DNA of 5,379 nt from Acetobacteraceae bacterium (GTDB taxonomy: Bacteria; Pseudomonadota; Alphaproteobacteria; Acetobacterales; Acetobacteraceae). Where the stretch lies: contig JASHVB010000058.1 of NCBI GenBank assembly GCA_030039695.1, forward strand, positions 1 to 5,379, given 5' to 3'. The notes beneath the pieces are model-generated. The model was not told the DNA's origin and made no database searches. It saw nothing but the letters and a program-made list of their open reading frames with translations. The translations under genes and the position numbers were made by a program. How positions within the stretch are numbered: the stretch's first letter is position 1; each line of letters starts with the position of its first letter. Positions 1 through 5,379 of this stretch are shown here, in pieces.

Positions 1-395
1 GTCTGTGCCTCGATTGGCAAACCGGTCGCAGGCGAATAGGGCACCCCCACCCGCGCCCACAACAGCCGCATGTAATCGTGGATTTCCGTCACCGTCCCCA
101 CCGTCGAGCGGGGATTCCGGCTCGTGGTCTTTTGCTCAATCGAAATCGCCGGCGACAAGCCCTCGATGCTGTCGACATCCGGCTTGCCCATCAGCTCCAG
201 GAACTGCCGTGCGTAGGCCGACAGCGACTCGACGTACCGCCGCTGCCCCTCGGCATAGATGGTGTCGAACGCCAGGGAGGACTTGCCCGACCCCGACAGC
301 CCGGTCAGCACGGTCAGGCTGTCCCGCGGAATGACCACGTCCACGTTCTTCAGATTATGCTCGCGCGCGCCGCGGACGTGAATGGTGGCCGCCAT
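1..395 (-). CDS. uvrA: UvrABC excinuclease subunit A, N-terminal part (131 codons, cut by window edge)
   Basis: UvrA is the damage-sensing ABC-type ATPase of nucleotide excision repair; it loads UvrB onto damaged DNA in the cytoplasm. Translating the minus strand from the ATG at 395-393 gives an uninterrupted 131-codon frame to the window edge. It begins [18 protein letters not shown], has a Walker A motif GLSGSGKSS at residues 32-40, then [20 protein letters not shown] and the conserved [16 protein letters not shown] block around residues 87-102. These are hallmark UvrA sequences of the first ATPase domain, ahead of the UvrB-binding region. The full protein is usually about 950 residues, so roughly 85% lies outside the window. 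The start agrees with the usual UvrA N-terminus. It is divergent from ssb, and a LexA box lies 12 bases upstream of its start codon, so SOS induction is likely. Nothing looks broken. Confidence 0.97.
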   Translation of the reverse strand, partial: MAATIHVRGAREHNLKNVDVVIPRDSLTVLTGLSGSGKSSLAFDTIYAEGQRRYVESLSAYARQFLELMGKPDVDSIEGLSPAISIEQKTTSRNPRSTVGTVTEIHDYMRLLWARVGVPYSPATGLPIEAQ

Positions 396-407
396 GGTGC
401 CCTGCTT

Positions 408-422
408 GTTCCCGGGATGTTC
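408..422. promoter_or_regulatory. LexA operator (SOS box) of the alphaproteobacterial type
   Basis: The sequence shows two GTTC half-sites (408-411 and 419-422) separated by exactly seven bases, a perfect match to the GTTC-N7-GTTC direct repeat known as the LexA-binding site in alphaproteobacteria. It lies between uvrA and ssb, both DNA-repair genes that are SOS-linked in many proteobacteria. It overlaps the spacer of a plausible ssb promoter and the predicted transcription start of uvrA, which is where a repressor would act. The match and context are strong; actual LexA binding is inferred. Confidence 0.85.
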
Positions 423-426
423 ACGG

Positions 427-432
427 TCTATA
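427..432 (-). promoter_or_regulatory. Candidate -10 element for uvrA
   Basis: On the minus strand this reads TATAGA, four of six matches to the sigma-70 -10 consensus. Initiation about seven bases downstream would fall near 420, inside the LexA box, giving a leader of about 25 bases to the uvrA ATG. No convincing -35 element is seen at the right distance; a weak TTCCCA lies 19 bases upstream. LexA bound over the start point would repress, which fits the context, but this element is only suggestive. Confidence 0.25.
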
Positions 433-514
433 TGGCAATTTCCCGGCCGTCTGGGAAGGGTCGGTTAACCGTTAGGCTTTTCCCCTCGGAGAGGGTAGTT
501 TCTGTTGTTTGGAC

Positions 515-521
515 AAGGGGG
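515..521 (+). promoter_or_regulatory. Probable ssb ribosome-binding site, supports the ATG at 530
   Basis: AAGGGGG ends eight bases before the ATG at 530. It is a purine-rich Shine-Dalgarno-like stretch, not a perfect AGGAGG. It sits inside the frame that would open from the alternative TTG at 509, and so favours ATG 530 as the real start. Confidence 0.45.
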
Positions 522-529
522 CTGGTGCC

Positions 530-1093
530 ATGGCAGGCAGCGTCAACAAGGTGATCCTGATCGGCAACCTCGGCAAGGACCCGGAGGTGCGCACCACGCA
601 GGATGGCCAGAAGATAGTGAACCTGACGTTGGCCACTAGCGAAAACTGGACCGACCGCAATTCGGGCGAGCGCAAGGAACGCACCGAGTGGCACCGTGTC
701 GTCATCTTCAACGACCGCATCGGTGAGGTGGCGGAACGCTTTCTGCGCAAGGGTCGCAAGGTGTTTGTCGAGGGATCGTTGCAAACCCGCAAGTGGACCG
801 ACCAGTCCGGTCAGGAGCGCTACACCACCGAGGTAGTCATCCAGCGCTTCCGCGGCGAGCTGGTACTGCTAGACAGCCAGCGCGGCGAGGAAGGCGGCAT
901 GGGGGAGGGCGGCGGTGGCGGCGGCTATCGCGAGCGCGCGCCCGCAACGCCGCGTGCCGCAACGGGCGGCACGCCACGGAGCGGCGGCCCGTCATGGGAA
1001 GCGCCGAAGGGCGGTGACCTCGACGACGAAATTCCGTTCGTGCGACCCGATGAGTTGTACATCGGGTCGAGGGCGACCAAACCGATCCTTTAG
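530..1093 (+). CDS. ssb: Single-stranded DNA-binding protein with an atypical C-terminal extension
   Basis: SSB coats single-stranded DNA during replication, recombination and repair and recruits partner proteins through its acidic tail. The 187-residue product begins [20 protein letters not shown]. It has the OB-fold over about residues 1-115, with [20 protein letters not shown] and the [18 protein letters not shown] block, then a Gly/Pro/Arg-rich linker (about 119-161) with a run of six glycines. The acidic tip DDEIPF lies at residues 165-170. In most bacterial SSBs that tip is the very end, but here 17 residues follow (starting VRPDELYIG). ATG at 530 was chosen because the product then matches the usual alphaproteobacterial N-terminus and AAGGGGG precedes it; an in-frame TTG at 509 would add seven atypical residues. 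It is divergent from uvrA with a shared LexA box. The identity is certain; whether the extended tail still binds partners is open. Confidence 0.97.
   Translation: MAGSVNKVILIGNLGKDPEVRTTQDGQKIVNLTLATSENWTDRNSGERKERTEWHRVVIFNDRIGEVAERFLRKGRKVFVEGSLQTRKWTDQSGQERYTTEVVIQRFRGELVLLDSQRGEEGGMGEGGGGGGYRERAPATPRAATGGTPRSGGPSWEAPKGGDLDDEIPFVRPDELYIGSRATKPIL
1043..1069 (+). repeat. Perfect 10-bp inverted repeat inside the ssb 3' end, terminator-like stem-loop
   Basis: CGACCCGATG (1043-1052) is followed by a seven-base loop and its exact reverse complement CATCGGGTCG (1060-1069). In RNA this would be a stable GC-rich hairpin. It lies wholly within the codons that extend SSB beyond its usual DDEIPF end and stops 24 bases before the stop codon ends. 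No run of T follows, so it is not a canonical intrinsic terminator. It could be a former terminator now read into, an RNA-stabilising 3' structure, or an operator-like palindrome. Confidence 0.6.
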
Positions 1094-1166
1094 CTGGTGC
1101 GACTTATGCGTGATCTCTGTGTTGGTCCAATTTCAATTCCCGGGTTGTTGGGGTGAATGCATGTGC

Positions 1167-1203
1167 TACCTTTAGGAGGATGGCTTCCTCCTCCGCTTAG
1201 GTA
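1167..1203 (+). terminator. Two-part stem-loop downstream of ssb, possible weak terminator
   Basis: An inner stem of seven pairs (AGGAGGA 1174-1180 with TCCTCCT 1186-1192, five-base loop) is enclosed by an outer stem of five pairs (TACCT 1167-1171 with AGGTA 1199-1203). It sits between the ssb stop and the regulator remnant, a sensible place for transcription to end. No T tract follows, so factor-independent termination would be inefficient. The short gap between ssb and the remnant (1094-1249) otherwise shows no gene, and no convincing promoter for the downstream regulator. Confidence 0.3.
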
Positions 1204-1249
1204 ACTGAGTCTCGCTCTGCTCATCACTGCGCGGAGCGCACGTCACGCG

Positions 1250-1483
1250 GCAATTTCCTGCCTCGCTGAGGCTGCAGCGATGGCGCGTGAGCAGGGTGTC
1301 TCGTCCTGGGTGCTGCGCATCGGGCTCAGCCTGGGCCGGCTGAAGGTGACGCACGGACGGCCCGAGGAGGGACGACAGGAACTCGCCGCTCTGTATGGTC
1401 GGTTCCCCGAAGGGTTCAGCACCACCGAGCTGATCGCCGCGAAACAGCTATTGGACACACTAGGAAATGCCGGCCGCGACTGA
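1250..1483 (+). pseudogene. Orphan C-terminal end of a STAND/TPR regulator paralogue (remnant of array copy 1)
   Basis: The frame ending with the stop at 1481-1483 aligns without a gap to the last 67 residues of the intact regulator downstream; I count 33 identities by eye, ending LLDxLGxxGRD in both. Weaker likeness (for example CLAEAAAMA against YFRQALEWA) continues about ten codons upstream of the ATG at 1280, so that ATG is probably an internal methionine and not a true start. The frame is closed by a TAA at 1202-1204. About 93% of the gene, including the winged-helix and NTPase domains, is missing, and no other piece is seen upstream before ssb. Its last 17 bases overlap the start of the intact gene. 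It may be transcribed only as leader for that gene; a 67-residue peptide from 1280 is possible but unsupported by a ribosome-binding site. Confidence 0.75.
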
Positions 1484-1759
1484 GCCACAATCGACCGCAA
1501 GCGGCGGCACCGCGATCGCGTTTGGTCCATTTCGCCTTTTTCCAGTACAGCGGCTCCTGCTCGAGGGCGATAAACCCGTGCGCCTCGGCAGCCGCGCCTT
1601 CGATATCCTGACCGCTCTTGTCGAACAAGCTGGCGAGGTGGTCGGCAAGGAGAAGTTGATCGCACGAGCCTGGCCAACAACGTCCGTGGAAGAAGCGAAT
1701 CTGAAGATCCAGATCGGCGCTTTGCGCCGTGCCCTCGGCGACGGGCAGGGCGACAACCG
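1250..1759 (+). repeat. Diverged direct repeat, unit A: regulator gene-to-gene junction
   Basis: This segment (C-terminal end of one regulator copy plus the winged-helix start of the next) is homologous to unit B at 4137-4646, always 2887 bases downstream. Alignment is by translated sequence and is ungapped except for one base missing in unit B. Divergence is high (about half identity in the C-terminal part, about 60% in the winged helix), so the duplication is old. Confidence 0.7.
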
Positions 1760-4370
1760 CTACATCGTCACTGTTGTGGGACGGGGATACAATTTCGTCG
1801 GCCCGATACGTAAAGAACAAGCGTTGCGGGCCGCTCCGTCCACGACAGTCGGACCGGCAGTGCTGCACAATCTTCCGTTTGCGACAACTCGGATGATCGG
1901 CCGCGACGACGCTGTGACAGCTCTCGTCGCGCGACTGTCGCGTCAACGCATGGTGACGATCGTCGGGCCCGGAGGGATCGGCAAAACAACGGTTGCCCTT
2001 GCGGTCGCCGAGCAGGTAATCGCGCGCTATGAAGACGGGGTTTGGCTGGTCGATCTGACACCGTTGGGCGACCAACGCCTCGTAGCCAGCGCGGTTGCGA
2101 CGGTACTCGGCTTCGGAACCCATACGGATGATCTGCTTTCCGGCCTCGCTACCTGGCTCCGAGATAAACGAATACTGCTGCTGCTCGACAACTGCGAACA
2201 CGTCGTCGACGCGGTAGCTAGCCTGGCAGAAACGATTCTCAGCAAAGCTCGGGGCGTTAGCATCCTGGCGACCAGTAGAGAGCCTCTTAGGTTCATTGGT
2301 GAGCGCGAGTACCGCCTTGAACCCCTCGGAAACCCGGAGCCATCCTCGAGACCCACCATCGCTGAGACGGCAATGTTTCCTGCGGTGCAGTTGTTTGTTG
2401 AACGTGTTTCCGCCTTTGTCCAAGACTTCGAGCTTACAGATGCGAACGCACCGCTGGTTATTGAGATTTCTCGCAGGCTTGACGGCCTGCCGCTGGCGAT
2501 CGAGTTCGCCGCATCCTCTGTGGAGGCACTTGGTGTCCAGGGCTTGGCTGACCGTCTGAATGATAGCCTGCCCTTGTTGGCCGCTCAGCGACGTACCTCG
2601 GCTACGCGACAACAAACGATGCGGGCGGTCATCGACTGGAGTTATGGTTTGCTGAGCCATGAGGCGCAGCCATTCTTCCGGGCTCTTGGTATGTTCGCCG
2701 GCAGCTTCACCGTCAAGGCCGCTGCGACAGTGGCGATGGCTGCGGCAACCACCAGCTTTGATGCTATAGATCTATTGGCTGACCTGGTATCGAAATCTCT
2801 TGTCGTTGCGGATGTTACAGGGGACCAGCCGGAGTTCAGGCTACTCTATACGACTCGCACCTATGCGATCGAGAAACTTGACGAGTGCAGTGAACGAGAA
2901 GCCGTTGCGACCCGTCACGCAAAATATTTTAGGGAACTGTTCGAGCAAGCCGAGACCGAACGTGAAATGCGGCCGATGGCCGAATGGCTGAAAGCTTATG
3001 CGCCTCAGATCGATAATCTTCGCGCAGCACTCGGCTGGAGCTCTTCACCAAATGGCAGCAGCGAGATCGGCGTGGCGCTGACTACCGCCGCCATTCCGTT
3101 GTGGCTGCATCTGTCGCTGCTGCGCGAGTGCTGTGCACGGACTGAGCAGGCACTAAAAATACTGCGATCTGATCTCACCCACGACGCGCACCGCGAGATG
3201 AAACTAAACGCAGCGTTCGCGATCTCGTCTCTATATACTCAGGGGCCCAGTCATGAAGTTGGAACCACTTGGGAGACCACCCTGAAACTTGCGCAAGAGC
3301 TCAATGACCCGGAATACCAGTTGCGTGCGCTATGGGGCCTATTCGCCTTCCACCTTGGTTGTGGAGAATTTCGCCTTGCTCTGGAAATGGCGAAAAGATT
3401 TGCCGACCTTGCGACCACGCAGCCCAATCGGGACGACGTGTTGATCGGCGAGCGGATTGTCGGAGTAGCAGAGCATTTCTTGGGTGACCTGCGCGGCGCC
3501 CGCCGTAATCTCGAACACATGCTCGCCAATTTCGTCACACCGGCCAGTAAGTCCCATTATGTTGTTCGCTTCGGGTTTGATCAGCGGATACCCGCGCGCA
3601 TCATGCTTGCTCGTATCCTTTGGTTGCAGGGATACCCCGAGCGGGCACAGCGCGAGGTCGACGCCACGATCGAGGAGGCGCGAGGGACTGGCCACGCGAG
3701 TTCGTTGTGCTATGCCCTCGCCGATGCCGCTTGTCTGATCGCGCTTTGGACCGGCGACCTTGCGGGGGCAGATCGTTACATAACGCTTTTGGTCGACCAC
3801 TCTACACAGTTGGCGCTGCCGGCCTGGCAACCTGTCGGGCGGCTGTACCGAGCGGTGCTTCTCATCCGGCGCGGCGCGGTCGCCGATGGGCTCCCAAAGT
3901 TGCGCGCAGGCTTTCAGATCGATGCGGAGCCGCTCTATGCGTGGACGCGCACCCTGCTCCTCGGTGAGTTGGCGCAGGGCCTTGCGTGTGCCGGCCTCGT
4001 CGATGAGGCGCTGGCCACGGCCAGACAGGCGGTTGATGGCTGTAAGCGTAGCGAGGAAAATTGGCTCATTGCCGAACTACTGCGCCTCTGTGGTGAGCTT
4101 GTTCTGCAGCAGGGTGCGCCAGGGTCCGTTCTGGTGGCGGACGGATATTTCCGCCAGGCGCTCGAGTGGGCCCACAGCCAAGGCGCCCTGTCCTGGGGAT
4201 TGCGGGTCGCCACCAGCCGTGCCCGCCTGATGCATCAGCAGGGCCGCCCAGAAGACGCCAGGTCACAGCTTCAGCCTGTTTTTGACCGGTTTACCGAGGG
4301 CTTGGCGACCGCCGATCTGGTCGCGGCGAAACACCTTCTGGACCAGTTGGGTACTCCGGGCCGTGATTGA
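1467..4370 (+). CDS. Winged-helix STAND-type ATPase regulator with TPR-like C-terminus
   Basis: This is a 967-residue multidomain protein, probably a cytoplasmic signal-responsive transcription factor. Residues about 17-113 form an OmpR/PhoB-type winged helix (FGPFRLFPVQRLLL, ALIARAW-like KLIARAWPTTSVEEANLK, recognition-helix region to about 92, wing RYIVTVVGRGYNFVG), without a receiver domain. Residues about 143-350 form a P-loop NTPase of the NB-ARC/AfsR kind: Walker A GPGGIGKTT at 167-175, Walker B ILLLLDNCEHV from 236, ATSREPL at 268-274 and GLPLAIE at 340-346. All motifs look intact. A helical winged/arm region follows to about 480, then alpha-helical TPR-like repeats to the end (such as ALWGLFAFHLGCGEFRLALEMA near 621-641). 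In STAND proteins the NTPase acts as a switch and the repeats sense a ligand; that role here is inferred. ATG 1467 is the first start possible because an in-frame TAG lies at 1461-1463. It overlaps the upstream remnant by 17 bases and lacks a well-spaced ribosome-binding site, so translational coupling is possible. Signal and targets are unknown. Confidence 0.93.
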   Translation: MPAATEPQSTASGGTAIAFGPFRLFPVQRLLLEGDKPVRLGSRAFDILTALVEQAGEVVGKEKLIARAWPTTSVEEANLKIQIGALRRALGDGQGDNRYIVTVVGRGYNFVGPIRKEQALRAAPSTTVGPAVLHNLPFATTRMIGRDDAVTALVARLSRQRMVTIVGPGGIGKTTVALAVAEQVIARYEDGVWLVDLTPLGDQRLVASAVATVLGFGTHTDDLLSGLATWLRDKRILLLLDNCEHVVDAVASLAETILSKARGVSILATSREPLRFIGEREYRLEPLGNPEPSSRPTIAETAMFPAVQLFVERVSAFVQDFELTDANAPLVIEISRRLDGLPLAIEFAASSVEALGVQGLADRLNDSLPLLAAQRRTSATRQQTMRAVIDWSYGLLSHEAQPFFRALGMFAGSFTVKAAATVAMAAATTSFDAIDLLADLVSKSLVVADVTGDQPEFRLLYTTRTYAIEKLDECSEREAVATRHAKYFRELFEQAETEREMRPMAEWLKAYAPQIDNLRAALGWSSSPNGSSEIGVALTTAAIPLWLHLSLLRECCARTEQALKILRSDLTHDAHREMKLNAAFAISSLYTQGPSHEVGTTWETTLKLAQELNDPEYQLRALWGLFAFHLGCGEFRLALEMAKRFADLATTQPNRDDVLIGERIVGVAEHFLGDLRGARRNLEHMLANFVTPASKSHYVVRFGFDQRIPARIMLARILWLQGYPERAQREVDATIEEARGTGHASSLCYALADAACLIALWTGDLAGADRYITLLVDHSTQLALPAWQPVGRLYRAVLLIRRGAVADGLPKLRAGFQIDAEPLYAWTRTLLLGELAQGLACAGLVDEALATARQAVDGCKRSEENWLIAELLRLCGELVLQQGAPGSVLVADGYFRQALEWAHSQGALSWGLRVATSRARLMHQQGRPEDARSQLQPVFDRFTEGLATADLVAAKHLLDQLGTPGRD

Positions 4371-4646
4371 GTGGCAGGCATCAACCCGTGGTGAACATGC
4401 GATCCCGTTTAGCCCTCACCGGCTCCTTGTGGCACAGCGGCTCTTGCTGGAACACGGCAAGCCGGTGCGGCCCGGCGCTACTGCGTTCGAGATCCTGACC
4501 GCTCTGATCGAATGCCCTGGTGGGGTGATCAGCAAGGACGCGCTGATCGCCCGAGCATGGCGAACGACGTCTCTAGACAAAAAAACCTGAAAATCCAGGT
4601 CAACGCCTTGCGTCGTGCCCTCGGCGGCGGACAAGGCGGCAATCGA
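4137..4646 (+). repeat. Diverged direct repeat, unit B: second regulator junction
   Basis: This is the partner of unit A. It holds the end of the intact regulator and the beginning of the truncated third copy. The intact gene's ATG at 1467 aligns with CTC at 4354, so the ancestral start codon of the third copy has been lost at that position. The stop codons of both upstream partners (1481-1483 and 4368-4370) also align exactly at the 2887-base offset. Confidence 0.7.
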
Positions 4647-4682
4647 AGCCTGACAGGCGATACTGGCTCCGCGGGCAAGTAG
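4363..4682 (+). pseudogene. Orphan winged-helix N-terminus of a third regulator copy, frameshifted and truncated
   Basis: From a GTG at 4363, which overlaps the preceding stop codon, the frame reads 75 codons to a TGA at 4588-4590. It matches the OmpR/PhoB-type winged helix of the intact regulator without gaps; by eye 36 of 61 residues are identical over its residues 17-77, including QRLLLE, FxILTALxE and LIARAWxTTS. At the seven-A run 4579-4585 one base is missing relative to the intact copy. Past it the other frame resumes the homology (NLKIQVNALRRALGGGQG, 17 of 21 identical over residues 78-98) until about 4646, where likeness ends abruptly, and that frame stops at 4680-4682. The wing, NTPase and TPR parts are absent. 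The position matching the intact start is CTC, and no clear ribosome-binding site precedes the GTG. Most likely it is a dead remnant; a product made by slippage on the A run would be a bare DNA-binding domain of about 106 residues. Confidence 0.8.
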
Positions 4683-4943
4683 CGGCGTGGGGAATCCGAA
4701 ATCGGGCCGCTTCCCGGCTGGGTGGGCATGCTGATACCCGGCACTTGAAGCCTGATCATGGCCGTGCTGATCATCAGCCCCGGCGTCGGATCGATCGCCA
4801 TGTCACGAGCGCTGACGCCGCGCGACTGATCACGAAAATTGAAGCACTAAAACGCAGAGCTGGCGCCACTCCAGCCCTCAGCTGCCACGAAAGTCGTCTG
4901 CACGTCCATGGATCTTCGCCAGCCTCGTGGCCACAGAGTAGCC

Positions 4944-4972
4944 TTGCGAACGCCATCTGGGGCGACATTATC
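4944..4972 (+). promoter_or_regulatory. Weak candidate promoter upstream of the YdiK-like gene
   Basis: TTGCGA (4944-4949) is followed after 16 to 17 bases by an AT-rich CATTATC stretch (4966-4972) in an otherwise GC-rich region. It lies about 115 bases before the ATG at 5087. The -35 match is fair and the -10 match is poor, so this is only the best candidate seen by eye. Confidence 0.2.
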
Positions 4973-5076
4973 CTAGATCAGCGGTGAACGCCTCCTTAAG
5001 TGCTGTTCGATGCTGCTGGTCGGCCCCCGGGCACGTTCAAAACGGTCCCAAGGAGCTCGGCCGTTCGATAGCTGAT

Positions 5077-5082
5077 GGGAGG
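5077..5082 (+). promoter_or_regulatory. Ribosome-binding site that decides the YdiK-like start
   Basis: GGGAGG ends four bases before the ATG at 5087. A second in-frame ATG at 5075 would include this motif in the coding sequence and has only a distant AAGGAG (5050-5055) upstream. The 5087 start is therefore preferred, although the spacing is slightly short. Confidence 0.5.
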
Positions 5083-5086
5083 CGTC

Positions 5087-5379
5087 ATGACGGAGGCTCC
5101 ACGCGACCTGGTTCGTGCCACACTTGCGATCGTGCTGATTTGCGGCTTAGGCATCACAACATTGTGGGTTATGCGGCCGTTCATAACGGCAAGCATTTGG
5201 GCAGCGACCCTCGTCGTTGCCTCCTGGCCGCTGATGTTGCGTGTGCAGCGACGGCTTTGGGGACGTCGTTCGCTCGCCGTCATCGCGATGACCGTCGTGT
5301 TGCTGTTGGCCGTGGCGATCCCATTCTCGCTTGCTGTCGGCACGATCAGCGCCGAAAGTAGTGCTATTATTGCGCTTAG
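5087..5379 (+). CDS. ydiK: AI-2E family (YdiK-like) membrane transporter, N-terminal part cut by window end
   Basis: Ninety-seven codons are open to the window edge; the TAG in the last three bases is out of frame. The product begins MTEAPRDLVRATLAIVLIC and shows three likely membrane segments at about residues 9-29, 32-51 and 62-86. The block WPLMLRVQRRLWGRRSLAV (47-65) closely resembles Escherichia coli YdiK, which has WPVLLRLQ and FGRRSLAV in the same places as I recall it. The family (often called AI-2E or PerM-like, typically about 350 residues) holds inner-membrane permeases; the AI-2 name comes from TqsA, and the substrate of YdiK itself is not established. About a quarter of the protein is present. 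It runs in the same direction as the regulator array but 400 bases away, so it probably has its own promoter. The family is confident; the substrate is not. Confidence 0.9.
   Translation, partial: MTEAPRDLVRATLAIVLICGLGITTLWVMRPFITASIWAATLVVASWPLMLRVQRRLWGRRSLAVIAMTVVLLLAVAIPFSLAVGTISAESSAIIAL

Larger units (their letters stand above)
406..434 (+). promoter_or_regulatory. Candidate sigma-70 promoter for ssb, overlapped by the LexA box
   Basis: TTGTTC (406-411) and TATATG (429-434) are separated by 17 bases, the ideal sigma-70 spacing, but match the consensus at only three and four of six positions. Transcription would begin near 441 and give an ssb leader of about 90 bases. The LexA box covers the -35 edge and most of the spacer. 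The leader would contain a CGGTTAACCG palindrome (462-471) and a short hairpin, CCCTC-GGA-GAGGG (483-495). Alternative or additional ssb promoters downstream of the box cannot be excluded. Confidence 0.3.
4683..5086. other. Intergenic stretch with no convincing gene
   Basis: About 400 bases separate the third regulator remnant from the membrane-protein gene. One plus-strand frame stays open to 4987, but its product (Arg/His/Ala-rich, starting with TTG) resembles nothing I know and has no ribosome-binding site. No further regulator homology is visible. Small-scale structure includes three TGATCA palindromes (4753, 4768 and 4827), one within the 13-base interrupted palindrome GCTGATCATCAGC (4766-4778), and a GCTGG/CCAGC stem (4859-4875). 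It probably carries the promoter of the downstream gene and eroded sequence from the array. Confidence 0.5.

Noticed and set aside
509..529. TTG at 509 as the ssb start
   Set aside because: It would add seven residues not typical of SSB and would include the probable ribosome-binding site; ATG 530 gives the standard MAGSVNKV start.
78..554. A 158-codon plus-strand frame over the start of uvrA and the shared promoter region
   Set aside because: It is antisense to clear UvrA sequence, runs through the intergenic control region into the ssb start, and its product shows no family resemblance.
1174..1200. AGGAGG directly followed by ATG and a six-codon frame (1180-1200) as a leader peptide
   Set aside because: There is no space between the purine motif and the ATG, so initiation would be poor; the motif is better explained as one arm of the 1174-1192 stem.
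1416..2660. A 414-codon open frame on the minus strand opposite the regulator
   Set aside because: It lies antisense to the winged-helix and NTPase coding sequence, whose motifs are unmistakable. The antisense product has no recognisable motifs and is a usual by-product of GC-rich coding DNA.
1250..4682. The flanking repeats as an insertion sequence or transposon
   Set aside because: The repeats are diverged coding segments in direct orientation that fit gene duplication; no transposase, terminal inverted repeats or target-site duplication was seen.
4745..4987. An 80-codon plus-strand frame after the third regulator remnant
   Set aside because: It has a TTG start, no ribosome-binding site and an unrecognised Arg/His/Ala-rich product; a frame of this length is expected by chance in GC-rich DNA.
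5075..5077. ATG at 5075 as the start of the YdiK-like gene
   Set aside because: It is in frame but overlaps the GGGAGG motif that serves ATG 5087, and has no well-spaced motif of its own.
5377..5379. TAG at the very end of the window as a stop for the membrane-protein gene
   Set aside because: The reading frame from 5087 has its codon 97 at 5375-5377, so this TAG is out of frame and the gene continues past the edge.

Overview
The window looks like an alphaproteobacterial chromosome, probably GC-rich and perhaps of the Rhodospirillales type. That rests on the style of the UvrA and SSB proteins and on a LexA operator of the alphaproteobacterial class (GTTC-N7-GTTC) between them. The lineage below class level is a guess.

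Left part (1-1093): a conserved DNA-repair module. The 5' end of uvrA runs leftward off the window (start at 395). ssb runs rightward (530-1093). They share a 134-bp divergent control region with a perfect GTTC-N7-GTTC box at 408-422. The box overlaps plausible promoter elements for both genes, so both could be under SOS control. SSB is odd: its acidic partner-binding tip (DDEIPF, residues 165-170) is followed by 17 more residues. The DNA for that extension contains a perfect 10-bp stem-loop, as if the gene now reads into an old 3' untranslated region.

Middle part (about 1250-4682): the remains of a head-to-tail array of large STAND-type regulator genes. One intact gene (1467-4370, 967 aa) encodes an OmpR/PhoB-type winged-helix domain, a P-loop NTPase of the NB-ARC/AfsR kind and a long TPR-like helical C-terminus. 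Immediately before it is the orphan C-terminal end of a paralogue (to 1483), and immediately after it the orphan N-terminal winged-helix part of another (from about 4354). Both junctions align without gaps at a constant offset of 2887 bp, so the copies once abutted with overlapping stop and start codons. The downstream remnant has a one-base deletion in a run of seven A and loses homology near 4646. The intact gene is probably a transcriptional regulator with an unknown signal and unknown targets.

Right part (4683-5379): about 400 bp with no convincing gene, then the first 97 codons of an AI-2E/YdiK-family membrane protein (from 5087), cut by the window end.

No tRNA, rRNA, CRISPR array, transposase or phage gene was seen. 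The most unusual items are the decayed regulator array and the SSB tail; neither is proof of a new system.
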